Shown here one piece after another: positions 9,242-19,970 of a stretch of DNA of 64,000 nucleotides. Origin of the DNA: Anthracocystis setariae (lineage: Eukaryota; Basidiomycota; Ustilaginomycetes; Ustilaginales; Ustilaginaceae). Each line of letters starts with the position of its first letter. Positions within the stretch are counted from its first letter, which is position 1. A program made the position numbers and the translations under genes. The stretch covers positions 124,001-188,000 of the forward strand of contig CAKMXJ010000012.1 of NCBI GenBank assembly GCA_928724745.1. Reading direction: 5' to 3'. Under the pieces are notes generated by a model. It was not told where the DNA came from. It worked only from the letters and a program-made list of their open reading frames with translations, and did no database searches.

Positions 9242-11383
9242 TTAAGACGCATGCAGCATGAGCTTCCAGCCCTTATCTGTAGCTTGGTCCAACCAAGCTG
9301 TGAGCGAGGCATCATCGTCGATGGGATTGGGCTTGTCGTTGCAGTTGAACGTGCTGACATCTGCACCCAGCCTCTCGCGCACCTTTTCTAGCAACTGCGC
9401 AAACGTCGGACTTGGCGGCATACGCAGCGCAATCACGCTGTCCAGGTCATTGCGACGAGCCACCTTGATCCTGTGGTACGCCACATTTGCTGCCGATCCA
9501 GACGTGTGCGGGTGCGACGACGGCCCTGACGAGATCTGCTTGCGGTGACCAGATGAAGCCTCAGATGTGCGACCAGTACTGATAGCACCACCGGGCCCGC
9601 CAAACGCAGCACTGCTGCGCATCGAATCGCGCTGCTCCGAAGAGTTGCCCGCTGACCCGGAAACCAGCGAAGCGCCGCGCATCTTGGACACCAGCTCGTC
9701 CTCCGTTCTTGAGCCTGTGCTACTTCGGCCCACCGGCTGGTCTTCCGCATACTTGTTGTTGCCGTTGCTCCTCAGTGGCGGCTGTGGCGCCTGTAGCTGC
9801 GATGGTTGCTGATTGCCTTCATCCACGCGTCCTGCGAGGTATCCGTACTCTTTGTACTGCAAACCACCCTCCTGCTCCTCGGTCGGTGCTCTGGCCGGAT
9901 GCGTTGTACAGTGATCTCCGGGACGCGGCTCGAAGAACAACCTCACCAACTCGGAGCGCATGATGTACTCTGGCAGGTGACAGAGCTCGGCAATGTATTG
10001 ATCCAGGTCAACGCGGCGCTGCGAGGTGATGAGATCGTCAACAACATCGAGTGGGCCAGGCATGAGCGGTAGGATGCGCTGGCTGGCGTGACCGTTGGCG
10101 TCTGTCTCGCGACCCGCTTCCGCCGGGAAGTGATCCAGCAGCGCGATCTGGAACTCGTAAAAGTCCTCGTAGAGTCGGTATAGGATTAGGTCACGTTCCT
10201 CGCCTGCGGGTGCGGTCGGGGCGTTGGACGGCGCTGATGGCGACGAGCCAGCAATGTGGGTTGCCTGAATGCGGAACCAATAGTCACCCTGCTCGTAATG
10301 GAAGGAGTCGACTGTGGCCGAATTGATGATACCGGTTGGCAGAGGCTCTCCCGGAGACATGCCAGGTGGAAGCTGAGTGAGCGGATCAATAGCATCGGGA
10401 TCGTGAGAGGGCTGTGTAGCGCCTGCTCCGCCAAGTGGACCTCCTGCGTTTCCGTACAGATCGTCTTTGGGCGGTAGATTAGGGATCGGCATCGAAGAGA
10501 TGGATGCGTTGGTGCCGTGCATAGCTGATGGCGGCAAGCCAGGATTGCCCGACGCTGCGGCCATGTGAGAGTAAGGAGAGTTGACGCCGGGTTGTGCGGA
10601 ATGCGGGAAGTCGAAGCGGCCCAGCGGAATGGTGTTCTTCTTGTATTCTGCAGTCATCTTCTTCCACTCCTCCACCTTGGGCACAACCCCGCTTTGGATG
10701 AGTTCCTGGACGTCCTCGATGGGTCTTCCTGTCACCAAGTCGCGAATCTCGACGAAAGCGACCGGAATCAGACCAGGTCCTCCGAGCCTGCCAATAGGTT
10801 TTGCGACGAACCATTCGAAGTTGGACTGTGCGATGACGATGATGGACTCGCCCGCTTTGGCCTCGAGCTCATCGGCTCGCTCGGCGAGAAAGTCGTACTT
10901 GACGACGGCGTAGAGGCCTCCACCGCCTTTTGCTGTCATTGCGGCACCAGCAGCGCGGCCGCCGTATGCGTTGGATGGACCTGCTGAGGAGGCAGGAGGA
11001 GATATGCTGCCCATCGGAGGCGATGTGGCTCCAGGACCAGCGGGTGTAGCTGGGTTGGCGCGGTTGCTCTTGGAAAGGACGTCAAAGTGATTGGCAGGGA
11101 CGAGGCCACGTGCGTTGGTCATGGGATTGCTGGCTTCGAACCATTCTGCATTCGGAAGAGGGTCAGTGATGACATGGAAGAAGTCGCCTTTGTGGAAGCT
11201 GAGCTCGTGCGGAGAGGCAGAGCGATAGTCGCGGATGGCACGGATGACGAGCTTGGGAGGTTGGATTTGGACGGCGCTCTTGACATTGGAAAAGGTGCCG
11301 GGGCTGACGGTGGAGGCGGCGGGTTTTCCACCGGATTGGCGGTCCTTGTTGAGGGATCTGCGGAAGTCCTTGAGCCCCTTCAT
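9242..11383 (-). CDS. BEM1: Cell-polarity scaffold Bem1/Scd2 (SH3-SH3-PX-PB1)
   Basis: A 713-residue intronless frame. SH3-1 lies at about residues 44-105 (VIRAIRDYRSASPHELSFHKGD, ending RGLVPANHF). SH3-2 lies at about 150-215 (YAVVKYDFLAERADELEAKAGE, ending GGPGLIPVAFVEI). A PX domain at about 355-495 contains YRLYEDFYEFQ and RILPLMPGP. A PB1 domain closes the protein from about 638, with RIKVARRNDLDSVIALRM and an acidic DDDASLTAWLDQA loop. Domain order and length match Bem1, which bridges Cdc42, its exchange factor Cdc24 (by PB1-PB1) and PAK kinases at growth sites; in smuts this bears on filamentation and mating. Confidence 0.96.
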   Translation of the reverse strand: MKGLKDFRRSLNKDRQSGGKPAASTVSPGTFSNVKSAVQIQPPKLVIRAIRDYRSASPHELSFHKGDFFHVITDPLPNAEWFEASNPMTNARGLVPANHFDVLSKSNRANPATPAGPGATSPPMGSISPPASSAGPSNAYGGRAAGAAMTAKGGGGLYAVVKYDFLAERADELEAKAGESIIVIAQSNFEWFVAKPIGRLGGPGLIPVAFVEIRDLVTGRPIEDVQELIQSGVVPKVEEWKKMTAEYKKNTIPLGRFDFPHSAQPGVNSPYSHMAAASGNPGLPPSAMHGTNASISSMPIPNLPPKDDLYGNAGGPLGGAGATQPSHDPDAIDPLTQLPPGMSPGEPLPTGIINSATVDSFHYEQGDYWFRIQATHIAGSSPSAPSNAPTAPAGEERDLILYRLYEDFYEFQIALLDHFPAEAGRETDANGHASQRILPLMPGPLDVVDDLITSQRRVDLDQYIAELCHLPEYIMRSELVRLFFEPRPGDHCTTHPARAPTEEQEGGLQYKEYGYLAGRVDEGNQQPSQLQAPQPPLRSNGNNKYAEDQPVGRSSTGSRTEDELVSKMRGASLVSGSAGNSSEQRDSMRSSAAFGGPGGAISTGRTSEASSGHRKQISSGPSSHPHTSGSAANVAYHRIKVARRNDLDSVIALRMPPSPTFAQLLEKVRERLGADVSTFNCNDKPNPIDDDASLTAWLDQATDKGWKLMLHAS

Positions 11384-13267
11384 TTTGAACCAGGGTCACA
11401 AAGCTGATCGGCAGCCTGAAAGCACTGAAGAGCGGGATAGGTGGATGCAAAAGTATGCGACCCAGACAAGGTGCAAACAGAGGCAACCGTGTGTATCGGT
11501 GCGGCGGTGGTCGTCAATGTATGTTTCGGGGCGGATGGTGCGTTGCAAATCGATCGGAAGAGCTGGCGACTAGCTTTGTCTGTGCGAGTAGGAAAGCGCC
11601 GGAGGATGAATTGGGGTGGAATGTGTCAACGTCGTTGCGCAGTCGTGATGGTCGTCAAGCAAGGGATCGGAAGCCGCACCACAATACAGCGGATGGAAAT
11701 GAGAATACGCAATGCCGGTGGATGCGTGCGGATGCGTGGCTTTCCTGAAGGGTTAGGAAGCGCAAGGTAGCGAACGACGGACGAAAAGAAGTATCGACAA
11801 GGATATAGATGTCGAGTGTCGCTCGTCGTGGTGGAAAGATACAGAGTAGGGAATGGGCAGAGCTGTCTAGCCAAGGTTGCGGCAGAAGCAGAAGCAGCGG
11901 TTATTGAATATTGAGGCAGGACATGGTCGCTGAGGCGCAGTGCGCACAGCTGCCAGTGCACTACAGTGTGACTGTACCGTGTGATTGTCTGTCTGCCTGT
12001 CTCTATTTCCGCGTGCAGAAACCGACTGACTGACAGACACCACATGCACCCGACCGACCGACCAACCGACCGACCGACCAAAGCAGCTCAACGCGAAAAC
12101 TCCCACATTTGCCAAATTCTGGAAAAAAAAAAAAAAAAAAAAAAAAAAAAGAAAGAGAAACATTGCTTTTGCTTGCACGTCGCACGACGCGGATACGCTG
12201 CACGCGAATATCACGCTTAAATTGCTCCGCATCTGCATCTGCATCTGCATCCGCCTCCTCCCACACTCTGCTTCGCCAATGGCAATCCGAATGCCAATGC
12301 CAATGCCACGGCCCAAGCGTGCTCTCTAGTCTGCTTGAGCGACACCTGCTACCGAAACATACCGACCAGCAACAAGATCTCGATGAAGCAATGCGTGCGA
12401 AACAAGGTCTGCATCGGCAAGTACCTCGATGACAGAAGAGCAATAGATACTGTACGGCAATTTAGGCGGTGAGCAAGATACGCCTCTGATCTTGTTTCAA
12501 GCTCGCATCGCATGCACGCTCGGACAGTGGACATAAAGTTGTCTGCACTGCTGATTGCAGATCTCGCCTTGTCTTAACAACATGCACTACCGCATAAATA
12601 TCTCTGCAGTCGGATCGTGTGCCAGAGTGCGTCTTTCAAGGCTGAGGCGGTGTCGAGCCGAGATCGGATTGCTACAGCTTCAGCCGAATGTTGAATACTG
12701 AGGGCTCCAATGCAGCCGTAAGCTAAGAGCATGCAAGACGCAAGCAACGTAGAAGTTGGCCCCTCCTTCGGTCGTTGATGCCATGCCATGCCATGCCATC
12801 CATGCATTTGGACCCGCGGCTTCCCATTACACATCCTTCCTGCGTGAAACACCCCATACTGCTCGGTCCATACCGAGCCCGAGGGTTCTCATTCATCGGG
12901 CGGCTGTAAGGTGACAAGTATGCCAGTCGCCGAGTGCACCGAGCGACCACAACCACCATCTGCAATCGTCGCCCGATTCGAGGGCCCTAACTGAGCACCC
13001 CTGATTTTCGACCTCTTTCTTTTTTTTTCTTTCTTTTTTTGGCGCAGTCTCGTCGCGTGCTGGATTTTCACAGATTTTTTGATGTGAGATCGACAAATAC
13101 CACATTCTAACTCTCGACGCCACGCTAAATTCACTGAGCCAGAGAGGCGCGGCGCTCAGACAATTCCGAGCCTGCTTTGTTGCGGTTCCATCTCGGCACT
13201 TTCTTCCGTACTTCCATCCCGTCTTGCTACCCATCCACTCATATCCCCCCTCAAGGCAGCTCGCAGA
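11384..13267. other. Intergenic 1.9 kb between BEM1 and the SR-type gene (divergent promoters)
   Basis: The two flanking genes point away from each other. The gap contains short tandem repeats: CGAC-type tetranucleotides at 12049-12080, 28 A at 12123-12150, GCATCT hexamers at 12229-12252 and ATGCC repeats near 12780-12800. A TACTGTAC palindrome lies at 12448-12455. I see no convincing gene. Confidence 0.5.
12049..12150 (+). repeat. CGAC-type microsatellite and poly-A tract
   Basis: About eight copies of CGAC (two as CAAC) run from 12049 to 12080, followed by 28 consecutive A at 12123-12150. A six-base GCATCT repeat follows at 12229-12252. Confidence 0.85.
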
Positions 13268-14168
13268 ATGTCTACTCGTGTCTACGTTGGCAAGCTTCCC
13301 GCTGATGTTCGCCGCGGCGACATCGAGGACCTCTTCCGTGACTACGGCGTAAGTTTCATCCCTTCCATTCACTAACCCTAGTCCGGAATTCACATGGCTA
13401 ACTTTGACATCCACCCGGATTTCTATGCTCTATCGCCACACATGATAGCGTCTCCACGATGTTCGCATCATGGGCTCGTTTGGTTTCATCGAATTCGAGC
13501 ATCCTCGTGATGCCGAGGATGCGGTCAAGGACTTTGACGGCAAAAATTTCATGGGCGAGCGCATCGTAGTCCAGCACGCTAAAAGCACCGAGCGTCGCCG
13601 TGAGCGCGAGCCTGCCGGCTACGCCGGCGACTCTTACGACCGCAGAGGCGGTCGTGATGCTGGACGCGATGGTGGCTATGGCAGGGACGCTTCCCGTTAC
13701 GGTGCTCCTCCAGCGCCTCGCCGCGAGCCTCGCGTTCGCCGCGGCCAATTCCGATGTGTTGTATCCAACCTCCCTCCCAACACCAGCTGGCAGGACCTTA
13801 AAGATATTGGTCGTGAGCACGGCTCCATCTCTTTCGCTGATGTCGACCCCACCCGCCCTGACGAGGGTGTGATCGAGTACGATAACCGTGACGACTACGA
13901 ACGCGCTCTCGACAAGATCGAGGGCACTGAGCTTCGTGGTTACAAGCTGCGCATCGACCCTGCTCGTCCTCCGCGTGATGACCGTGACCGAAGCCCTCCC
14001 CGCCGCCGTGATGACAGCCCCCCTCCTCGTCGCCGTGACGACAGCCGCGAACCTCGTGACCGCGAAGACAGCCGCGAACCCGCTCCTGAGCGCAACGGCA
14101 GATACGACAGCCGCAGCCCTCTCCCTCCCCGTGATGACGATGACGTCCCTCGTCCCCGCGACGATTGA
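13268..14168 (+). CDS. SR-type RNA-binding protein (two RRMs, RS-like tail)
   Basis: Two exons, 13268-13348 and 13449-14168, joined in phase 0 across a 100-bp intron with GTAAGT donor, a CTAAC branch-type sequence near 13372 and an AG acceptor at 13448; 266 residues. RRM1 is split by the intron: TRVYVGKLPADVRRGDIEDLF in exon 1, GSFGFIEFEHPRDAEDAV in exon 2. A Gly/Arg/Tyr-rich linker leads to RRM2 (FRCVVSNLPPNTSWQDLKDIG), a pseudo-RRM of the SR family, though the canonical SWQDLKD motif is intact. The tail is rich in RD, RE and RS dipeptides (about residues 205-266). This matches S. pombe Srp2 and animal SRSF1/4-type splicing and mRNA-export factors. Confidence 0.9.
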
Positions 14169-15323
14169 GCTCTCGAAGCTGCATGTGCTCTCCACTCGCA
14201 AGAGCAGCTCGCACCCCCTCGCGATTTGTGTTACACCTGCTATCCCTGCCAATGGCCTCGCAACGGCTTTGTTCCACCCGCAAGCCTCAAAACCCGCGCG
14301 CAATGTTGAGAACTCACGCTCTTCCCGACATACTCCGTACCGATGTATTCTTTGTTCACCTGTTCTACTGCACGATTCTGGTCTATCAAAACTTAACGCT
14401 CCGCTCCGCTTCGATCGATCCAATCTGGTCTTCATGTTTCCTTGACGGTGGCTTCAACGCGATGCAAACCAACTTCCATTCTCGATGTCTGTCTACCTTT
14501 TTTTATTCCTTTTGGGCGAACGTATCGGATCGATTGCTCATGGCTGCTTAACGACTTGACACGATGGATCTTACCAGCACTTTCGGAATTACCGATCCCC
14601 TTCCGCCATCGTTCGGGTCCCGAACCGTGGATGGCCTTTCCACTCTTGAGCAAGATCGGGAGATCGCATGCGATCATTCGTTGTAGGTGGAAGAATACGA
14701 TGGGTGATTGGTTGAACTCTTGGCTGTTGTGCGAAATGGTCAGTGGACGCACCGTGTGGGGGCACTTTTGACCTTCCAGTCGTTTCCATTTTCGCATAGC
14801 TCTGTTGCGCACAGAGCCTTTCTTTTAAAGTGCAGATACTGCAGCAGTACAGTACGGACCCTCTTCTCCCTTGCTCTCCCACTCGGAGTGTGGATAGTGC
14901 GAACGGTACGGCTCATTTCGGGCACACTGGTAACCTCACTTCTCGCCGTCACGCCCATATTGATCAAGCCTTGCCCTCCCGCACGCTTTCGGCTTCCGCC
15001 AAGCAAAGAAACAGCAAGCATGTCCCCACCAAAGAAGCCACCCGGCGGTGGAAGTTTTGAGTTTGAAAGGTAAGTACTGTAGATGCGCAAGGTCGTGCGC
15101 CTGCGCTGCGCTGTGCGCAAAGTCAACGATCAAGCCAACTCGCAACGGGACTTGGCGCAAAGCTGTCCCCCACATTCTGTATGTAAAACTACCCTTGCGA
15201 AGAAATCTCAACCCACCTCAAATCAATGCGCCTGCACCACTCAAGTCTCACACGCACGCATGCCGAAACCACACACATCTGTCTGATGACATTGCATCGC
15301 ACATTGCATTGCTTTGGAACCAA
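14169..15323. other. Intergenic between SR-type gene and GPI8 (convergent)
   Basis: This 1.15 kb holds the 3' regions of two converging genes. A TACAGTAC palindrome lies at 14849-14856 and an AGTACTGTA at 15073-15081. A short open stretch with ATG at 15020 and a GTAAGT-like donor at 15070 could be a first exon, but no continuing exon was found. Confidence 0.4.
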
Positions 15324-16508
15324 TCACATCAACTGCGGACCGGATTTCGGAGTCAATTGGACCTTTGCGAGGCTTCCAAAGAAGTCGGTGACTCTGACAT
15401 TGGCAAGGTCGCGCTGAAAGAGATCCTTCCTGACGCCTGGGTTGCTTTCGATCTCGTGTGGATCGTACGCTGCGAACAGCTGTTGCATTGTAGCTTCGCT
15501 GGTCTTGTCCTTCCCCTCCATCCACTCGAGCACAAAGTTGGTGAATCGGTCGATCAGCGCAACACCCATATCCTCGTCTGCACCGTGCGAGTACGAGTTT
15601 TGGCCTTTCTCCGCCGATCCTGTCGCGAGCACGTTGGGCGAGTAGATGCGGCTGTACAATGTATTGGCCTGACACGTATCGACCATGAAAAAGAGTTCAT
15701 GGTAGCGGTTTTTCTGGTGCATCTGTTCGATCGCATCCGCAATATCGACGGCACTGATTTCTTCGTAGTCTTGGAATTTGAGGAACTCGTCGCCACCATG
15801 ACCAGTCATGTACAGGAACACGTTGCTGCGTGCATCGCTTTCAAGTCGTTTCGATTTCGGCGTCGTTGGTGGTAGACGTCCGGTCAAAAGCCGGATCAGG
15901 TTCTCGACGGAAACCTCGTACCCGCGGTAGTCGACTTCGATGTTCTCGCCGTACAGGTCCAAACGGTTGGCGGTCGAGGCCCAGACGTTGCCGGGGAATT
16001 TGTTTCTTGGGTTGCAGGCGGCATCGTCCGCCAACATCAGGATGATGTTGGAGTCAGGAATGCCCAGACGTTTGACGGTACGATACATGCCCAGCGTGTT
16101 GGCAATGTGACGATAGTTGAACCAGAACTTGGATGTGCATACCAGAACTGCCCAGTTGTTGGTATGTCCTCCTCTGACAGGCGTAGTAGAGCTTCCGTTG
16201 CGATCGGTAGTCAGGGTTAGCGTTGGGCTGGAATTGGAATTGGACGGATCGCGACCTTGAAGCGAGGCAAGGGTGTCGCCGAGGCCGGCATTCTCGAAAA
16301 AGTGGGTGACTTGGTTGATCTGAGAGGAAGTGAGGAAAATCTCAGGGTATATTAGCGGGAGCAGGACCGCCGACAGGGCCACTAGGATACTTAGAAGGAG
16401 GAACCGCAGCACATTGCGTGACCGTGAACGCGGAGTTGGTGACGGATTCCTTGTTGCTGAGCGACCCGAGGCTTTCCTAGGCGACCCCGAGACAGAAGCC
16501 ACTGTCAT
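15324..16508 (-). CDS. GPI8: GPI-anchor transamidase catalytic subunit GPI8/PIG-K
   Basis: 394 residues, intronless. A basic Ser/Arg-rich N-terminus precedes one hydrophobic helix (about residues 33-56, VLRFLLLSILVALSAVLLPL), then a C13 caspase-like domain from NNWAVLVCTSKFWFNYRH. The catalytic His lies in YMTGHGGDEFLKFQD and the catalytic Cys in ELFFMVDTCQANTLY; SYSHGADEDMGVALIDRFT is also conserved. The protein cleaves the C-terminal signal of precursors in the ER lumen and transfers the GPI anchor, within the complex with GAA1, GPI16, GPI17 and GAB1. It ends shortly after FFGSLAKV without the C-terminal membrane helix present in yeast and human proteins, so the N-terminal helix may act as the anchor or a short 3' exon may be missing here. 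Confidence 0.95.
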   Translation of the reverse strand: MTVASVSGSPRKASGRSATRNPSPTPRSRSRNVLRFLLLSILVALSAVLLPLIYPEIFLTSSQINQVTHFFENAGLGDTLASLQGRDPSNSNSSPTLTLTTDRNGSSTTPVRGGHTNNWAVLVCTSKFWFNYRHIANTLGMYRTVKRLGIPDSNIILMLADDAACNPRNKFPGNVWASTANRLDLYGENIEVDYRGYEVSVENLIRLLTGRLPPTTPKSKRLESDARSNVFLYMTGHGGDEFLKFQDYEEISAVDIADAIEQMHQKNRYHELFFMVDTCQANTLYSRIYSPNVLATGSAEKGQNSYSHGADEDMGVALIDRFTNFVLEWMEGKDKTSEATMQQLFAAYDPHEIESNPGVRKDLFQRDLANVRVTDFFGSLAKVQLTPKSGPQLM

Positions 16509-17315
16509 ACCGAATGCTATCGCCTTTGGTGCGAGGAGCTACTACTGGATGTTGCTGGACTCGAAACTCAGGTGAGAGTCTGAGGAGCAAGGTGATGGTC
16601 CCGGTGTTGATGTTGGTGTTGATCTCCGAGGCCGAGATTCAGGGTCACACCATCCCCGAAATCCGAACTCCTCCGCTTCAACTTGATTCATTCATGATCG
16701 CAATATGCTTCAACAACGGCACGCTCCCCCTAGCTTATCATCATCCTGCAACTTCGGTCCGCCCCAAACCATCACCCGCTACAGTCTATCATGTCCATGT
16801 CATCGTCATTGATCAAACATTCCAACCATGAGTGAAGAGTGTGTCCTCTAAAACGTGATCGAATTCATGCATTCACCACCAATCAAAACTCCGCTGTACA
16901 CGGCCTTACCCAATGGCATGTCAAAAACGTCTTCCTTCACTTCATGCAGAATGCAAGACTCCCTCCATCGGACGTCCTTCGCCTGTCACCCTCCTCTCAG
17001 CTCATGCCTAAGACGCCGACACAGACGCAACCTGCCACGTGGTGCCCATCCTCATCAAGTTGCGAAGTCGCCACACAAAAGCCACAATCAGCAACAGCAC
17101 GAGAAAAAAGAAATGACAATGGAACGACTGGGATATTGGGGATCGACTGACTTCGACCCGACTGCAGGATACAAATAATCAAAGCATGGATTCAAGAGAG
17201 TGTGTATGGGATCGAGTGCAACTAAAGGAAGCGCCAGCCTCGGTGCCTGTGTCTATTAATGCAACAAGTGTCGAAAGATCAAGCATGCAAGCTCTACGGA
17301 AGATCGAGTGTCGCT
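16509..17315. other. Intergenic between GPI8 promoter and the peptide-precursor gene 3' end
   Basis: About 800 bp upstream of GPI8 and downstream of the peptide precursor, both on the minus strand. I see only short frames and no recognisable feature. Confidence 0.4.
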
Positions 17316-18008
17316 TTAGTTGGACTCAGCAGCAACAGACTCGCGCTTCTTGTATACCCACTGGCCGGGGTCGTAGCCGTAGTCGGCGGCAGGAGCCTCC
17401 TGGCGCTTCTTGTAGACCCACTGACCAGGGTCGTAGCCGTAATCAGCGGCGGCCTCGTCACGCTTCTCCTCGCGCTTCTTGTAGACCCACTGACCAGGGT
17501 CGTAGCCGTAATCAGCGGCGGCCTCGTCACGCTTCTCCTCGCGCTTCTTGTAGACCCACTGGCCAGGGTCGTAGCCGTAGTCAGCGGCGGCCTCATCACG
17601 CTTCTCCTCGCGCTTCTTATAGACCCACTGGCCAGGGTCGTAGCCGTAGTCAGCAGCAGGGGCCTCCTGGCGCTTCTTGTAGACCCACTGGCCAGGGTCA
17701 TAGCCGTAGTCAGCAGCAGGGGCCTCCTCGCGCTTCTTGTAGACCCACTGGCCAGGGTCGTAGCCGTAGTCAGCAGCAGGGGCCTCCTGGCGCTTCTTGT
17801 AGACCCACTGGCCAGGGTCGTAGCCATAGTCAGCAGCAGGGGCCTCCTGGCGCTTCTTGTAGACCCACTGACCAGGGTCGTAGCCATAGTCGGCGGCAGC
17901 TTCGTCACGCTCGACGGCGACGGGAGCGGCCTGAGTAGCGGCGGGAGCCGCACTAGCAAGGCCGACAGCCACAGCGCCAATCACGAAAATGGAAGCTTTA
18001 AGCTGCAT
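17316..18008 (-). CDS. Secreted Kex2-processed repeat precursor (nine copies of an 11-residue peptide)
   Basis: 230 residues, intronless. Residues 1-20 (MQLKASIFVIGAVAVGLASA) are a signal peptide, followed by a short Ala/Pro/Val pro-region. Then come nine copies of DYGYDPGQWVY, every one identical and each followed by KKR, a Kex2 site. Spacers are of three kinds: QEAPAA or EEAPAA (five copies), EEKRDEAAA with a second KR (three copies), and DEAAA (first copy). The tail is ESVAAESN. No membrane helix or folded domain is present. This is the layout of fungal Kex2-processed repeat proteins, including yeast alpha-factor precursor, smut Rep1 repellent and dikaritin RiPP precursors. No peptide-modifying enzymes (UstYa-like or tyrosinase) are adjacent. 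The mature peptide's role is unknown. Confidence 0.9.
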   Translation of the reverse strand: MQLKASIFVIGAVAVGLASAAPAATQAAPVAVERDEAAADYGYDPGQWVYKKRQEAPAADYGYDPGQWVYKKRQEAPAADYGYDPGQWVYKKREEAPAADYGYDPGQWVYKKRQEAPAADYGYDPGQWVYKKREEKRDEAAADYGYDPGQWVYKKREEKRDEAAADYGYDPGQWVYKKREEKRDEAAADYGYDPGQWVYKKRQEAPAADYGYDPGQWVYKKRESVAAESN

Positions 18009-19508
18009 GTCGGGCAGCGACTGACAACCAAGTCGAAAAGGTTATTGGCGGAAGAGGGGCAGGATAGATAAATGGAGGGGACGGAAGGGGTGGTAGTGAA
18101 GAGGGACAGAGCGAGTCACCCTGCCACAGTAGAGAGGAAGGTGGAGAGGGGAATGGGGGAATGTGTTGTGACAGGATGGGGGAACTTTGCTGGATTCTGG
18201 CCTGGTCTTTAAACGAAATGAGAGCAAGCGAGGCGCTCGGATAGATCCAACCTTTGCCGTACCTCGAATATGGAAACCTCGAATATGGAAGCTATTCGAG
18301 AAGCGAGCGAAGCCAGGTGCATCAGTTGAGGAAGCGGCGCACAACAGCCCGAACAAATGCAGATGGTTGATGACGACGGGCAGAGGCCAAGTGAACCATG
18401 CTCAAGGATGCAGAAGGGCCGAGTGGAAGTGCGCTAGCTCAGGTACACGGCACGAAAGTTGGAGGAGGAGGAACGCGAGAACTGTGTCGCTTGGTTGTTG
18501 CATGCTCGGTTGTGTATGAGCAGACGCTTGGAGGCTACAAACGACGCTGCAGAATCAGGCTGTGGCGGCTCTCCATCAGTCGTATGTGGACTGAATGGCA
18601 GCACTGGATCAAGCGGCATCTCCCACCCTTACTGGTTAGCGAGGGGTAAACATTTGCGCAAGCAAGGGGGAATTCGCACGAGGCAAGGCAGGCTGAGGGC
18701 GAAAACGCAACACCGGTCATAGCTTGCGTATGATGCCACGATCCACAGAACATTGGCAGCATCAGATCCGAAACCGATGCAGCCCCCAACGTTGAAAGAA
18801 CCCGGTCAAAGGACAATAGGGTAGGCGGATAAGCGAAGTTGCGCAGTTGCACGCTCCGATGCAAAGATAGTCGTCAGCATGAGGGGAGAGGGGGCCAATG
18901 GAAACGCCTACCGTTGCGCGCCATCAGTTACAGGCACGCAAGGGGCATGAGCGCGGTGATGGTCAGAGAGGCAGAGACAGCAGAAGCCTCGAGGCCTTGG
19001 AACCGACCCACCCGGCCACAGCCAAGGCAATTTGAGTGGAACTGAAATTAGAAGAAATATAAAACGTATAAAATTTTAAAGAATTCAACATCATCAATGA
19101 AACCAAGTAAATCTGCGTAGGGCGAGAAGGGTTTCGGTTCAGGTCCGTGTTGGTGGGTAGGATTGCATCTCAAGGCAACTCCCCCTACTGCCAAGGCATG
19201 GTTTTCGATGCGCTGGAGGTTGGGTGCGTATGGTACTCTGTAAATACAGTACGCCGAAACCATGCGTTCGGGCACAGAGCTGGTGATGAAATCGTCCTCC
19301 TCGCTTAGCAGCGTACTGTAATACTGGAATGCGATTTATATTTTAGCAATTCCGTCTGCAACATTCAAACTGCCTCGCAAGAGTCTGGGCGAAGATTGAA
19401 ATCTGAAACCCAGGCGCACAAGATAGCGTGAGAAGTATCTCGGAATGTGCATTCGATCCCACGAATGACAAGGTTGGGCTTTACACACAGACAACACCCC
19501 TCAACCTC

Positions 19509-19536
19509 CCCTCTCTCTCTCTCTCTCTCTCTCTCT
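19509..19536 (+). repeat. (CT)n microsatellite
   Basis: About 14 uninterrupted CT dinucleotides. Confidence 0.9.
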
Positions 19537-19911
19537 GTGGATTTGCTCAAGAGACTTGGCGGAACATCCCGGTCTCTGCCACACCATTTGCCACGGCTCG
19601 CTCCAAAATCAAGAGATGCCACCGTGATGGAGGCTGTGGATCGTTCACAAATACAAGTGTGGATGCGAGGGAGCTCTGCAAATCGTTTTGCTCGGCAACG
19701 TAAACTAGTTCGGTCGCATTTGGGTGGCAAGAATCAAAAGCAATATTTAACTGATCATTGAGAACAATGGATCGACAACATAATTAAAGCTCCGCATCAC
19801 AAGTTCATCAAATGTGGAGAGCAGCGATGGAGACTCACAGAATATAGCGCTGAGCAGTACAACACAGTCGGCGGTTCAGTTGGCATGAGTGGGGGGTGCA
19901 GGAGGGGGTCA

Positions 19912-19970
19912 AGGGGAGGGGAGGGGAGGGGAGGGGAGGGGAGGGGAGGGGAGGGGAGGGGAGGGGCGGG
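19912..19970 (+). repeat. (GGGGA)n purine minisatellite
   Basis: About ten head-to-tail copies of a five-base AGGGG unit ending in GGGGCGGGGCGGGGG, with all purines on the plus strand. It has regularly spaced G4 runs that could form G-quadruplex DNA. Confidence 0.9.

Noticed and set aside
15020..15070. Possible first exon (MSPPKKPPGGGSFEFER, then a GTAAGT-like donor)
   Set aside because: No compatible second exon before the converging GPI8 gene; too short to support.
17330..17930. CRISPR-like regular repeats
   Set aside because: The units are 60-69 bp, fully coding and nearly identical throughout, with no unique spacers, in a eukaryote.
17186..18071. Long plus-strand frames with repeated Arg/Ser or Leu/Val peptides opposite the peptide-precursor gene
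   Set aside because: They mirror the DNA repeats in other frames; only the minus-strand frame has a signal peptide and Kex2 logic.
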